From the NCBI GenBank assembly GCA_902619825.1, contig CACNFT010000004.1:1-64000 (forward strand): 64,000 nt of DNA, given 5' to 3'. Origin of the DNA: an uncultured Candidatus Actinomarina sp. (GTDB lineage: Bacteria; Actinomycetota; Acidimicrobiia; Actinomarinales; Actinomarinaceae). Both the position numbers and the translations under genes were made by a program. The notes under the pieces were generated by a model. It searched no databases and had not been told where the DNA came from. It worked only from the letters and a program-made list of their open reading frames with translations. Shown here piece by piece: positions 53,033 through 61,061 of the stretch (position 1 is the first letter of the stretch; every line of letters begins with the position of its first letter).

Positions 53033-53698
53033 GTATCCAATTAAAAATCCTCCAATATGAGCTTCCCATGAAATATTATTATTTTGTAAAGCTATAAAAA
53101 TTTGAGAAAAAAACCAAAAAATCATAAAGAATTTTGCTCTTATTGTTGTTGGAAATAAAAATCCAAAAGGAACCAGAACAAGTAATTGAGCATTTGGAAA
53201 TAAATACACATAAGCACCCATTAATGCCGATACTATACCTGATGCTCCAACAATTGGATTAATATCATTAAAATTTAAAATAACGTGAGCAAACATACTG
53301 AACAATCCAGTCATAAAAAGAAATATAATAAATCTAGCTCTTCCTAAAACATCTTCTATGTTGTTTCCAAATATCCAAAAACTCCAAAGGTTTCCTAATA
53401 TGTGTATAAAGTTTGCATGGAAAATATTGGAGAGGATTAGGCTAAAAAAAATATTTTTATTTTCGAAAACAATATTACTAGTTAGAGCAGAACAATCATT
53501 GTTATAGTACTGTTCTATTGACAACGGTTTATTGTTAAATATCTCACAGGGTATCGCAGCAAATTCATAAAAAAAATTAAAAAGCTCACTAGGATTTTTT
53601 GGTTGGACAAGTACGTAAACAATTATTGATCCAATAATAAAAATTCTTGAAATAATTGGATTACTTTTTGCTGGATTAATATCTGAAATTGGTATCAC
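52991..53698 (-). CDS. Rhomboid-family intramembrane serine protease
   Basis: Rhomboids cut membrane proteins within the bilayer. The 235-residue protein has about six or seven hydrophobic helices, the catalytic Ser in VGASGIVSALMGAYV (GASG) and the catalytic His in WEAHIGGFLIGYLV. The loop with FHANFIHILGNLWSFWIFG is the HxxxN region of helix 2. An extracytoplasmic insertion of about 45 residues (IPCEIFNN...NDCSALTS) carries two cysteines. It starts at GTG 53698 with AGGAG seven bases upstream, so it is leadered. Substrate unknown. Confidence 0.92.
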   Translation of the reverse strand: MIPISDINPAKSNPIISRIFIIGSIIVYVLVQPKNPSELFNFFYEFAAIPCEIFNNKPLSIEQYYNNDCSALTSNIVFENKNIFFSLILSNIFHANFIHILGNLWSFWIFGNNIEDVLGRARFIIFLFMTGLFSMFAHVILNFNDINPIVGASGIVSALMGAYVYLFPNAQLLVLVPFGFLFPTTIRAKFFMIFWFFSQIFIALQNNNISWEAHIGGFLIGYLVLRIFNYRRYTL

Positions 53699-53722
53699 TT
53701 TGTACTCCTAAGAAGATACGTA

Positions 53723-53728
53723 TAATAT
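53723..53728 (+). promoter_or_regulatory. -10 hexamer placed for leaderless nadK
   Basis: TAATAT (within TATAATATAT) ends six bases before the GTG start of nadK at 53735, in the 36-base gap to the divergent rhomboid gene. Confidence 0.45.
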
Positions 53729-53734
53729 ATCCTA

Positions 53735-54532
53735 GTGAAGAATTTATTAATAATTTCATCTAAAAAGTATCTATCAAAAAAAATATCTGATGACATTTTT
53801 AAAACTGTAGAGAAAAATAATTTAAAATACGATGTATTTGACGTCGAATCAGATTCAAAAGAATTAAATAAGATTGACCCCGACTTAATTATAAGCATTG
53901 GTGGTGATGGTACAGCTCTAAAAGCAATGCGTGTTGCATGGGAAAAAAATACCTCTTTAATCACGATTGGTCCTGGAAGATTAGGTTATTTAGTTTCATC
54001 TTCTGAAAATCTTGGAAATATTCTTAAGTCTTGGAAAAATGATGATTACGATGTTGTTAAAAGAAAAGCAATAATTCAAAATAATGACCTTAGCCTCCCT
54101 GCTTTCAATGAAGTCGTTATTATTAAAAATTCTCCAACCAGGATTCTTGATCTGGAATTATCAATGTATGAACAAAAAGTAAAATTACGTGCTGACGGGC
54201 TTATACTATCAACTTCACTTGGTTCTACTGCCTACAATTACTCTGCTGGTGGTCCAATTATTCAAAATAATCTAGATGTTATATCTATAACACCAATCTC
54301 TCCATTTTCAAAGTTTCCAAGATCTATAGTCATAGATAAAAATAGTTTGATTGAAGTATCAATAAATAAGAATCAAAATTATGCCATTCAGTTTGATGGA
54401 GTTGTTGAAGTTCAAGAAAAAAATGATCAAAATCAGAAGTATGTTTATGGCTTATCAGATAAATCTATAAACATACTTGGCACAGATAATGATCCAAAGT
54501 TAGATTTATTTTTAAATCAAATTTTAAGATAG
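53735..54532 (+). CDS. nadK: NAD kinase
   Basis: NadK phosphorylates NAD to NADP. The 265-residue protein has ISIGGDGTALKAMRVA with the catalytic GGDGT near residue 54, GRLGYLVSSS (family GxLGFL), the NEVVI-like FNEVVIIKNS, DGLILSTSLGSTAYNYSAGGPI (core STSLGSTAYNYSAGG) and QFDGV. Everything essential is present; it is slightly short. The start codon GTG follows a leaderless-type -10. Confidence 0.93.
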   Translation: MKNLLIISSKKYLSKKISDDIFKTVEKNNLKYDVFDVESDSKELNKIDPDLIISIGGDGTALKAMRVAWEKNTSLITIGPGRLGYLVSSSENLGNILKSWKNDDYDVVKRKAIIQNNDLSLPAFNEVVIIKNSPTRILDLELSMYEQKVKLRADGLILSTSLGSTAYNYSAGGPIIQNNLDVISITPISPFSKFPRSIVIDKNSLIEVSINKNQNYAIQFDGVVEVQEKNDQNQKYVYGLSDKSINILGTDNDPKLDLFLNQILR

Positions 54533-54557
54533 TCCTTTTATTTAATTCTTTATATGC

Positions 54558-54563
54558 TAAAGT
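54558..54563 (+). promoter_or_regulatory. -10 hexamer placed for leaderless pyrG
   Basis: TAAAGT ends six bases before the GTG start of pyrG at 54570 in the 37-base gap after nadK. Confidence 0.42.
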
Positions 54564-54569
54564 TTCAAT

Positions 54570-56198
54570 GTGACCAAATACATTTTTGTCACCGGTGGTG
54601 TTGTCTCTGGTCTTGGTAAAGGGATTACATCTGCATCTCTTGGAAACCTTCTCAAAGCTCGTGGATTAAGCGTTATAAATCAAAAATTAGATCCTTATAT
54701 TAATGTTGATCCGGATACAATGAATCCCTTTCAACATGGTGAAGTTTTTGTAACTGAAGATGGAGCAACAACTGATTTAGATCTTGGTCATTATGAAAGG
54801 TTTACAGGCGTTAATTTAAGAAAAGACTCCAACGTTACAACAGGAAGTATTTACAGAAAAGTAATTGAAAGCGAGAGAAAAGGAGATTACTTAGGTGCAA
54901 CTGTTCAAGTTATTCCCCATATTACTGATGAAATAAAAAGAAGAATTAAGGGAATCTCAAATGATGTAGATGTTCAAATCACTGAAATTGGGGGAACCGT
55001 TGGAGATATTGAAATTCTTCCATTTCTTGAAGCTGCAAGACAAATAAGGAAAGAATTAGGAACTGAAAACGTAATGTTTATTCATGTCACATTGGTACCT
55101 TTTATCGGTCCAAGTACCGAGTTAAAAACAAAACCTACTCAACATTCCGTATCTTTATTAAGAGCAGCAGGTATCTCTCCTGATTTAATTGTTTTGAGAT
55201 CAGACAGAGAACTTAATGATGAGATAAAGAGCAAAGTTTCATTATTTTGCGATGTTGCAGTAAATAATGTAATTAATGCACCTGATTTAGATGATATCTA
55301 TGCCGTTCCTTTAAGGATGCGTGATGAAGGTCTTGATAAATCAGTGGATGAGAGATTGAATCTACAAACTAATGAACCTTCATTAGAGGAATGGAAAACA
55401 ATGGTAAATCTTAAACTTGAAGCAAATGAAACAGTTAAGATTGCAATCCTTGGAAAATATTTTGGATTACCAGATAGCTACCTTTCTGTCGTAGAGTCAC
55501 TTAATCATGCGTGTCTTCAAAATAAAGTAAAACTCGATCTTCACTGGATAGATGCAGACAATTTTGAAATAGAAAATCTACAAGATATGGACGGGGTTAT
55601 TGTCCCAGGAGGATTTGGATACAGGGGGATAGAAGGAAAGATTTCAGCAATAGAGTATATTAGAAAAAATAACATACCATTTTTAGGTATATGTCTGGGA
55701 TTACAATGTGCTGTAATCGAATTTGCAAGAAATGTTTGTGGAATTGATGATGCAAACTCTTCAGAATTTTCAAAAAACACAAAAAATTATGTGATTGATT
55801 TACTTCCAAATCAAGATTTAGAAAAAGATGATGTCGGTGCATCTATGAGACTAGGTACATACCCATGTAAATTAAATGATGATTCATTAGCTGCACAAAT
55901 TTATAGTGATGAAGTAATTTATGAAAGACATAGGCATAGATATGAAGTGAATAATAAATATAGAGACATATTAGTAGAAAAAGGTCTAAAAATTGGGGGA
56001 GTTTCCCCAGACAATAATTTAGTTGAAATGATAGAAATTCCAGACCACCCATTTTTTATAGCTTCGCAATTTCATCCTGAATTTAAATCAAGGCCATGGG
56101 ACCCAGCTCCTTTATTCAAAGAATTTGTACTTGCTTCAATTAAAAACATATCAATAAAATCAGAAAACATTGTCTCAGAAACAATCAAAGAAAAGTAA
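54570..56198 (+). CDS. pyrG: CTP synthase
   Basis: PyrG aminates UTP to CTP with glutamine. The 542-residue protein has the amidoligase domain ([50 protein letters not shown]) and a C-terminal glutaminase with GGFGYRG, the nucleophile Cys in [14 protein letters not shown] and the His-Glu in [13 protein letters not shown]. The start is GTG 54570; an ATG two bases upstream is out of frame. Its end overlaps the Xer recombinase start by 29 bases. The pyrG-xer-scpA-scpB order is standard in actinobacteria. Confidence 0.97.
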   Translation: MTKYIFVTGGVVSGLGKGITSASLGNLLKARGLSVINQKLDPYINVDPDTMNPFQHGEVFVTEDGATTDLDLGHYERFTGVNLRKDSNVTTGSIYRKVIESERKGDYLGATVQVIPHITDEIKRRIKGISNDVDVQITEIGGTVGDIEILPFLEAARQIRKELGTENVMFIHVTLVPFIGPSTELKTKPTQHSVSLLRAAGISPDLIVLRSDRELNDEIKSKVSLFCDVAVNNVINAPDLDDIYAVPLRMRDEGLDKSVDERLNLQTNEPSLEEWKTMVNLKLEANETVKIAILGKYFGLPDSYLSVVESLNHACLQNKVKLDLHWIDADNFEIENLQDMDGVIVPGGFGYRGIEGKISAIEYIRKNNIPFLGICLGLQCAVIEFARNVCGIDDANSSEFSKNTKNYVIDLLPNQDLEKDDVGASMRLGTYPCKLNDDSLAAQIYSDEVIYERHRHRYEVNNKYRDILVEKGLKIGGVSPDNNLVEMIEIPDHPFFIASQFHPEFKSRPWDPAPLFKEFVLASIKNISIKSENIVSETIKEK

Positions 56199-57052
56199 CA
56201 AAGATTTAGTCCTAGAGTTTACAAATTTTTTAAAATTTAAAAAAGGGCTATCAGCAAACACTATAAGCGCATACGAATCAGATATAACTCAATTTTTTGA
56301 ATTTACCGGTGAAAATATAATAAATAATGATCTTATTGAGCTATTCATAACTTCAGAACTTAATGACAAATCTGATAATTCGAAGATAAGAAAAATTTCA
56401 TCTATACATCAATATATTGATTGGTTTAATTTAGATAATAAGGAATATCAGATTGTTATTGAGAAAGTTAGTTTAAAAAAAAGGCTCATATCTACCTGAA
56501 ACCATATCAATATCAGATATTAATAGATTAATAAACGTCTATGATCACACAAACTATATGAACTCTAGAAATTTAACGTTGATTGATTTTATGTATTCGA
56601 CTGCCTGTAGAGTTTCGGAACTATGTGACGTAAGAGTATCAGATTTAGATTTTGAAGAAGATTTTGTAAAGCTATTTGGAAAAGGTTCTAAACAGAGAAT
56701 TGTTCCAATAGGTTCTAAATTAAAAATTAATTTATCAAAGTACTTAAAATTTCGTGATGAATTAAATACTCAAGAACCATACTTATTTTTATCAAAAAAC
56801 ATAAATCAGCTCGATAGAACAGCAATTTTTAGAATTATTAAAAAGTCCGCAACACTTTCGGATAATGCATTATCAGTTCATCCACACACATTGAGACATA
56901 GTGCAGCTACACATATGCTTGAGGCAGGATGTGACCTTAGGACATTACAAGAATTATTAGGACATACATCAGTTTCCACAACAAAGATTTATACTAAATT
57001 AACCAAGGAATTTTTGGTAGAAATATTTAAAGAGAGTCATCCAAGAGCATGA
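56170..57052 (+). CDS. xerD: Xer-type tyrosine recombinase, interrupted by a +1 frameshift at an A8 run
   Basis: XerC/XerD resolve chromosome dimers at dif. The N-terminal part (from TTG 56170, SAM-like core-binding domain: LEFTNFLKFKKGLSANTISAYE) stops at 56499. The catalytic part continues in the +1 frame: GSYLPETISISDINRL, then CRVSELCDV (Arg), GKGSKQRIVP (Lys), HPHTLRHSAATH (His, Arg), LGHTSVSTTKIYT (His, nucleophile Tyr). All catalytic residues are intact and the two parts join smoothly at the run of eight A at 56475-56482; seven A would restore one frame. This may be a sequencing error, a recent mutation, or slippage-dependent expression. The address between pyrG and scpA suits xerD. 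Confidence 0.85.
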
Positions 57053-57522
57053 AATTGTATTTAAAAATTAAAAGAGCAATTAGGTTTTTGTTTTATAAAC
57101 ATCTCCCAGTTGAAGATCAGATTAAAGTCATGCAACAACTAAACGACGATAATCTTCTAAGATTATTTTGGCAACTCTCAATGCAAGACAGGCATCATTC
57201 TGTGGAAGTTCTTGAGCGTACAATAAATATGTCTTTTGATAATGAATCACTATCTATTAAAGAATTGGAGTCGTTAAATAATTTATTTACTCTTTCTCTT
57301 ATTCATGATATTGGAAAATCAATATCACATTTTTCATGGATATTTAGGATATTTTCTGAACTGAAAATTGTAAACAATGATAAATCTCGTTTATATCTTG
57401 ATCATGAAATAAACGGCTTAACTGAACTAGAAAAATATTCGGTTAATGATGACATTATTCAATACTATAAAAAAGAACTGTTACAGAATAAACACTTCAT
57501 ATTGGATAAAACTGATTATTAA
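57049..57522 (+). CDS. HD-domain-like hypothetical protein (157 aa)
   Basis: The 157-residue protein has QDRHHSVEVLERTI and later SLIHDIGKSISHFSWIFRIF, which reads as the H...HD of HD-superfamily phosphohydrolases (family LLHDVGK). A first His pair, the HD dyad and Lys are present, but a clear final Asp is not evident, so activity is uncertain. HD proteins occur between xerD and scpA or parA in many actinobacteria. It starts in an ATGA overlap with the recombinase and shares one base with the scpA start. Substrate unknown. Confidence 0.66.
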   Translation: MKLYLKIKRAIRFLFYKHLPVEDQIKVMQQLNDDNLLRLFWQLSMQDRHHSVEVLERTINMSFDNESLSIKELESLNNLFTLSLIHDIGKSISHFSWIFRIFSELKIVNNDKSRLYLDHEINGLTELEKYSVNDDIIQYYKKELLQNKHFILDKTDY

Positions 57523-58232
57523 TGGATTTAAATGACTTAATTTCAAATCTTAAATCATTACTTATCGATTTTTCTGATAATAAGAATAATGATTTAAACA
57601 CAAACCTACTAAATCTCTTCTCATCTTTAAATGTCGAAAATGTTAGAAAAGATATTGATAGTTTTTCAGAGATTATTTTGCTAGTTGCCTCATTATTTGA
57701 ATTGAAAGCTAAAAGTTTACTTCCCCAAAATGAAGATGTTGATTGGATTGACGAAATTCAATTAATTAAGGACAAAGATTTAGCATTTGCAAGATTATTA
57801 CAGTTCAAAGCTTTTTCAGAAGTTGGAATTGCTCTTGCCTCAAGAATACGCGAAAATGAAATGTCTATAAGTGCTTTTAAATATTATCAGACTTTAAATC
57901 TATTTAGTAAACCTGATATTGAAATAACTATTGATAAAAAAATATTTCAAGAAACAGCCGAAGAAGTTTTTATTAGATATAAATCAATTAAGGGCTTTGA
58001 TCATATCGAGTACGATTTACCTGACATAGATGAAGCCATCAATTCTTTAATGTCTAATGTAGACAAAAGATTAAATACTTCTTTTGAAGAGCTTGCCTCT
58101 GAAGTTGATACTTCTGAACAAGCAGTTGCAATTTTTTTAGCTTTACTTGAAGCAATACGTTGGGGATTTGTAAAAGCAGAACAAGTTAATAATAATGAGC
58201 TTATTAAGATTGAAAAAAATTATGAAGAATAA
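57522..58232 (+). CDS. scpA: ScpA, kleisin subunit of the Smc condensin complex
   Basis: ScpA bridges the Smc ATPase heads and binds ScpB in chromosome condensation. The 236-residue protein has the typical conserved region FSEIILLVASLFELKAKSLLPQ (core LLVASLFELKAKSLLP) and a C-terminal winged-helix with FEELASEVDTSEQAVAIFLALLE followed by RWGFVKAEQ. The N-terminal kleisin motif is poorly kept (LDLIEKHKIDI is absent), so it is shorter and diverged. It overlaps scpB and follows the HD gene with a one-base overlap. Confidence 0.9.
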   Translation: MDLNDLISNLKSLLIDFSDNKNNDLNTNLLNLFSSLNVENVRKDIDSFSEIILLVASLFELKAKSLLPQNEDVDWIDEIQLIKDKDLAFARLLQFKAFSEVGIALASRIRENEMSISAFKYYQTLNLFSKPDIEITIDKKIFQETAEEVFIRYKSIKGFDHIEYDLPDIDEAINSLMSNVDKRLNTSFEELASEVDTSEQAVAIFLALLEAIRWGFVKAEQVNNNELIKIEKNYEE

Positions 58233-58749
58233 GAAAATCATAACCGCGACCCTTTTGGTGAGTGATGGGCCTGTGCAAAACTCCTATTTTGAAGAACTTT
58301 TAGAGATAGATGGAAATAAACTATTTAAATTATTTGATGAAATTAACAACGATTTAACCACTCTTGGTTTTGGATTTTATTTACGATTTGATTCAATGAA
58401 ATCTGATTTAGTGACTGTAAATGATATACCTAAATATTTAGATTCAATAAAGCCTCCATCAGTTTTAAAAGGTTTATCAACGCCAGCTTTAGAAACTCTT
58501 GCGATAATTGCATATGAACAACCAGTTACAAAGTTAAAAGTCTCTGAGATCAGGGGAGTAGAATCTGAATCATCTATAAAAACTCTTGAATCCCGAGGTC
58601 TTGTCTACAAGTCAGGGGAGCTGGATGTTCCTGGTAGTCCTATTTTATATTCAACGACAGATGATTTTTTAGAGAAAACAGGCTTTGAAAGTTTAAATGA
58701 TTTACCTACTATCGGCGAATATTTCTCATCGCCGTCTGAAGAAGAATAA
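58222..58749 (+). CDS. scpB: ScpB, condensin accessory subunit
   Basis: ScpB dimers bind ScpA. The 175-residue protein (from ATG 58222) has two winged-helix domains, with the family hallmark LSTPALETLAIIAYEQPVTK followed by SEIRGVESESSIKTLESRGLV. The frame is open from another ATG at 58195 that would add nine residues; I prefer 58222, which overlaps scpA by 11 bases. The rluB start directly follows the stop. Confidence 0.92.
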   Translation: MKNKKIITATLLVSDGPVQNSYFEELLEIDGNKLFKLFDEINNDLTTLGFGFYLRFDSMKSDLVTVNDIPKYLDSIKPPSVLKGLSTPALETLAIIAYEQPVTKLKVSEIRGVESESSIKTLESRGLVYKSGELDVPGSPILYSTTDDFLEKTGFESLNDLPTIGEYFSSPSEEE

Positions 58750-59397
58750 TTGAGAATAAATAAATATTTAGCTCTGCACTTGAATACATCGAGAAGAAAT
58801 GCTGATGAATTAATTAAAGCAAAAAAAATAACCGTCAATAATAAACTTGCAGTTATAGGGCAAGATATTATGACAACAGATGTAATCACATATCAAAACA
58901 AAATTTTGTCATCAAAGATTGTGTATAAATATTTCAAATTTTATAAACCGATAGGATATGTCTGCTCTACAAAAGCACAAGGAAAATCTAAGACTATATA
59001 TGACATAGTTGATAATTCACTTAAATATAGTGGAAGACTTGATAAAGATTCAGAAGGGTTGATGCTATTAAGCAATGATGGAGATTGGCTGAACAATATT
59101 AATCATCCCTCAAAGGGCTATGAAAAAGAATACATAGTAACCGTTTCACAAACAATTGTTCTTAACTCTTTTAAAAGAGTTGTAACTGATAAAAACGAAA
59201 AACTTGTAATAAATAAATTAAGTAAATTGAATAAATTTGAATATAAAGTGACACTTAATACTGGAAAAAACAGAGAAATTAGAAGAGTATTTGCAAAAAA
59301 CAATGTTGAAATTAGAAATTTAAAAAGAATTTCTATTGGCAATTTTTCAATAGAAGATATGAAAATTGGTCAATTATCACAAATAAACAGTAACTAG
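58750..59397 (+). CDS. rluB: RluB/RsuA-family rRNA pseudouridine synthase
   Basis: This enzyme makes pseudouridine in 23S rRNA. The 215-residue protein has an N-terminal S4 RNA-binding domain (MRINKYLALHLNTSRRNADELI, here the first 15 residues matter), then YFKFYKPIGYVCS, the catalytic SGRLDKDSEGLMLLSNDG (GRLDxdSeGLll) and the C-terminal TLNTGKNREIRRVFA. The start is a TTG that directly follows the scpB stop. Position after scpAB and before cmk is conserved in Gram-positive bacteria. Confidence 0.94.
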   Translation: MRINKYLALHLNTSRRNADELIKAKKITVNNKLAVIGQDIMTTDVITYQNKILSSKIVYKYFKFYKPIGYVCSTKAQGKSKTIYDIVDNSLKYSGRLDKDSEGLMLLSNDGDWLNNINHPSKGYEKEYIVTVSQTIVLNSFKRVVTDKNEKLVINKLSKLNKFEYKVTLNTGKNREIRRVFAKNNVEIRNLKRISIGNFSIEDMKIGQLSQINSN

Positions 59398-59402
59398 AAA
59401 TA

Positions 59403-59408
59403 TAGAAT
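59403..59408 (+). promoter_or_regulatory. -10 hexamer placed for leaderless cmk
   Basis: TAGAAT ends six bases before the cmk ATG at 59415, in the 17-base gap after rluB. Confidence 0.42.
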
Positions 59409-59414
59409 CAATAT

Positions 59415-60029
59415 ATGGAAAAGTTTCTTGTAACAATTGATGGCCCATCCGGAGTTGGAAAAACCTCAGTTGGCAAAAGTATTGCAACTAAATTAAATTC
59501 TTGTTTTTTCTCAAGTGGATCTATTTATAGATCTGTTGCAAAATTTTTACTAAATAACAAAAACGTTCAAATTGAAGATTTAAAAATAGAAATTGTTTCT
59601 GAAAAGTGCAATGTTAATGGTGTAATTTTTAATGAAGAAGATTTATATGACAATGAAGTTTCTGTTAAAAGTTCAGAAATTGCAAAAAAAGTAGGGTTAA
59701 GAATATTGGTAAAAGATTGTCTAATAAGTTACTTTGAAAACCTCGACAAACCACTTGTAATTGAGGGTCGGGACATGGGTAGTGTTGTATTTCCTGATGC
59801 TGAACACAAAGTATATTTAGATGCAGATTTGGAAACCAGAGGTAAAAGAAGAGAAGGTCAATCAAATATGGAGGAAACAGTGTCCGATGTTAAAAGAAGA
59901 GATTTTGAAGATAAAAATAGAGTATTTTCTCCTTTAACTATTCCGGAAGGTGCACTGGTTGTTGATAATTCGAATTTAACTATTGATGAAACAATTAAAC
60001 TCATTATAGAGAACTTAAAGCTTCAGTAG
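59415..60029 (+). CDS. cmk: Cytidylate kinase
   Basis: Cmk phosphorylates CMP and dCMP. The 204-residue protein has the P-loop IDGPSGVGKTSVGKSIA, SSGSIYRSVAKFL (family DTGamYR, here shifted to SGSIYR), the CMP-site block VIEGRDMGSVVFPDAEHKVYLDA (core IEGRDMGSVVFPDA) and RRDFEDKNRVFSPL. It is slightly short. In many actinobacteria cmk is fused or adjacent to der, with ispH nearby; here the 3' ends of cmk and ispH overlap by 26 bases. Confidence 0.93.
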   Translation: MEKFLVTIDGPSGVGKTSVGKSIATKLNSCFFSSGSIYRSVAKFLLNNKNVQIEDLKIEIVSEKCNVNGVIFNEEDLYDNEVSVKSSEIAKKVGLRILVKDCLISYFENLDKPLVIEGRDMGSVVFPDAEHKVYLDADLETRGKRREGQSNMEETVSDVKRRDFEDKNRVFSPLTIPEGALVVDNSNLTIDETIKLIIENLKLQ

Positions 60030-61035
60030 CAGACCAACTTTTATCTTTGGATATCCCATTTAGAGCGTCTTTATCATTTTTTGGAAACATATTTTTTAAA
60101 AGTTTTGAAAGTCCGGTTATGTTACGTCTTAATTCTTTAGGAAGCGGAAAATACTCTTCCTCTGTTGTGTCAATATAAAACTCTAAATTATTTGGATTTA
60201 AATGTTCTGTTATTTCTTTTACAATATGATCGGGCGCTGATGCTCCTGCAGTTATTGCTACATCTGTGCCATCTAAATCCAAATTCCTTAAATCGGCCAA
60301 CGTTTCAATTCTATAAGCTTCTTTACCTAAATTATTTATAGTAGTTACCAATGCATTTGTATTACTCGAAGTACTTGAGCCAACCACTAGCACTTTGTCT
60401 ACTTTATTTGATATATTTATCAGTGCTTTTTGCCTGTTTGTAGTCGCATAACAGAGGTCACTTTTTCTCGGTAATTCAATATTTTCATATTCACTTCTAG
60501 CTTTGTTTAATATAGGTTCCCATTCAGACATGGCAAGTGTAGTTTGAGCAAGCAGTGCAACATTTTCGTTTTGCAAGCTATTATTGTCGAGATCCTCAAC
60601 AGTCTCAACTAGAATCATATTATTTGGTGCCACACCTAAAGCACCTATAGCTTCATCATGATTTTTGTGACCTACATAGATTATCTTTTTTCCATTTTCA
60701 CTAAATTTTTTTGCTTCATGATGAACTTTTGTTACCAGTGGACATACTGAATTGACACTTGTCATTGAAATATTTTTAAATTCCATCTCAACTTTTGGTG
60801 CAGTACCATGAGCTGAAAGCATCACAATTGAATCTGTTGGTAGTTCTTTAGGATCTTCAATAAAAATTACGTTTTTTTCTTTAAACTTTTGAACAATCCA
60901 GTCATTGTGTACAATTTCGTGATAACAATATACAGGCTCATCATAAATTTTTAGCATCCATGTTAAAGCTTTAATTGCCATTTCCACTCCAGCACAAAAT
61001 CCTCTTGGTGTTACAACATATAGATTATCTACCAT
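60004..61035 (-). CDS. ispH: IspH, HMBPP reductase
   Basis: IspH is the last enzyme of the MEP isoprenoid pathway, making IPP and DMAPP with a [4Fe-4S] cluster. Cluster cysteines are in RGFCAGVEMAI (about residue 14), SVCPLVTKVH and SDLCYATTNRQ; EIVHNDWIV, LSAHG and LAQTTLAMSEW carry active-site His, Glu and Thr. Length is 343 residues including a C-terminal extension of about 40 residues. It diverges from der across 26 bases and overlaps cmk by 26 bases. Confidence 0.95.
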   Translation of the reverse strand: MVDNLYVVTPRGFCAGVEMAIKALTWMLKIYDEPVYCYHEIVHNDWIVQKFKEKNVIFIEDPKELPTDSIVMLSAHGTAPKVEMEFKNISMTSVNSVCPLVTKVHHEAKKFSENGKKIIYVGHKNHDEAIGALGVAPNNMILVETVEDLDNNSLQNENVALLAQTTLAMSEWEPILNKARSEYENIELPRKSDLCYATTNRQKALINISNKVDKVLVVGSSTSSNTNALVTTINNLGKEAYRIETLADLRNLDLDGTDVAITAGASAPDHIVKEITEHLNPNNLEFYIDTTEEEYFPLPKELRRNITGLSKLLKNMFPKNDKDALNGISKDKSWSATEALSSL

Positions 61036-61041
61036 AAAATA

Positions 61042-61047
61042 AGAATA
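61042..61047 (-). promoter_or_regulatory. -10 hexamer placed for leaderless ispH
   Basis: On the minus strand TATTCT ends six bases (TATTTT) before the ispH ATG at 61035. It is two bases from the der -10. Confidence 0.5.
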
Positions 61048-61049
61048 GC

Positions 61050-61055
61050 TATATT
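61050..61055 (+). promoter_or_regulatory. -10 hexamer placed for leaderless der
   Basis: TATATT ends six bases (TAAAAT) before the der ATG at 61062. The 26-base gap to ispH leaves room only for two back-to-back -10 elements. Confidence 0.5.
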
Positions 61056-61061
61056 TAAAAT

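Noticed and set aside
56170-57052. Two separate genes for the Xer fragments
   Set aside because: The second fragment's ATG (56558) lies inside the continuing domain sequence, and the fragments join exactly at the A8 run.
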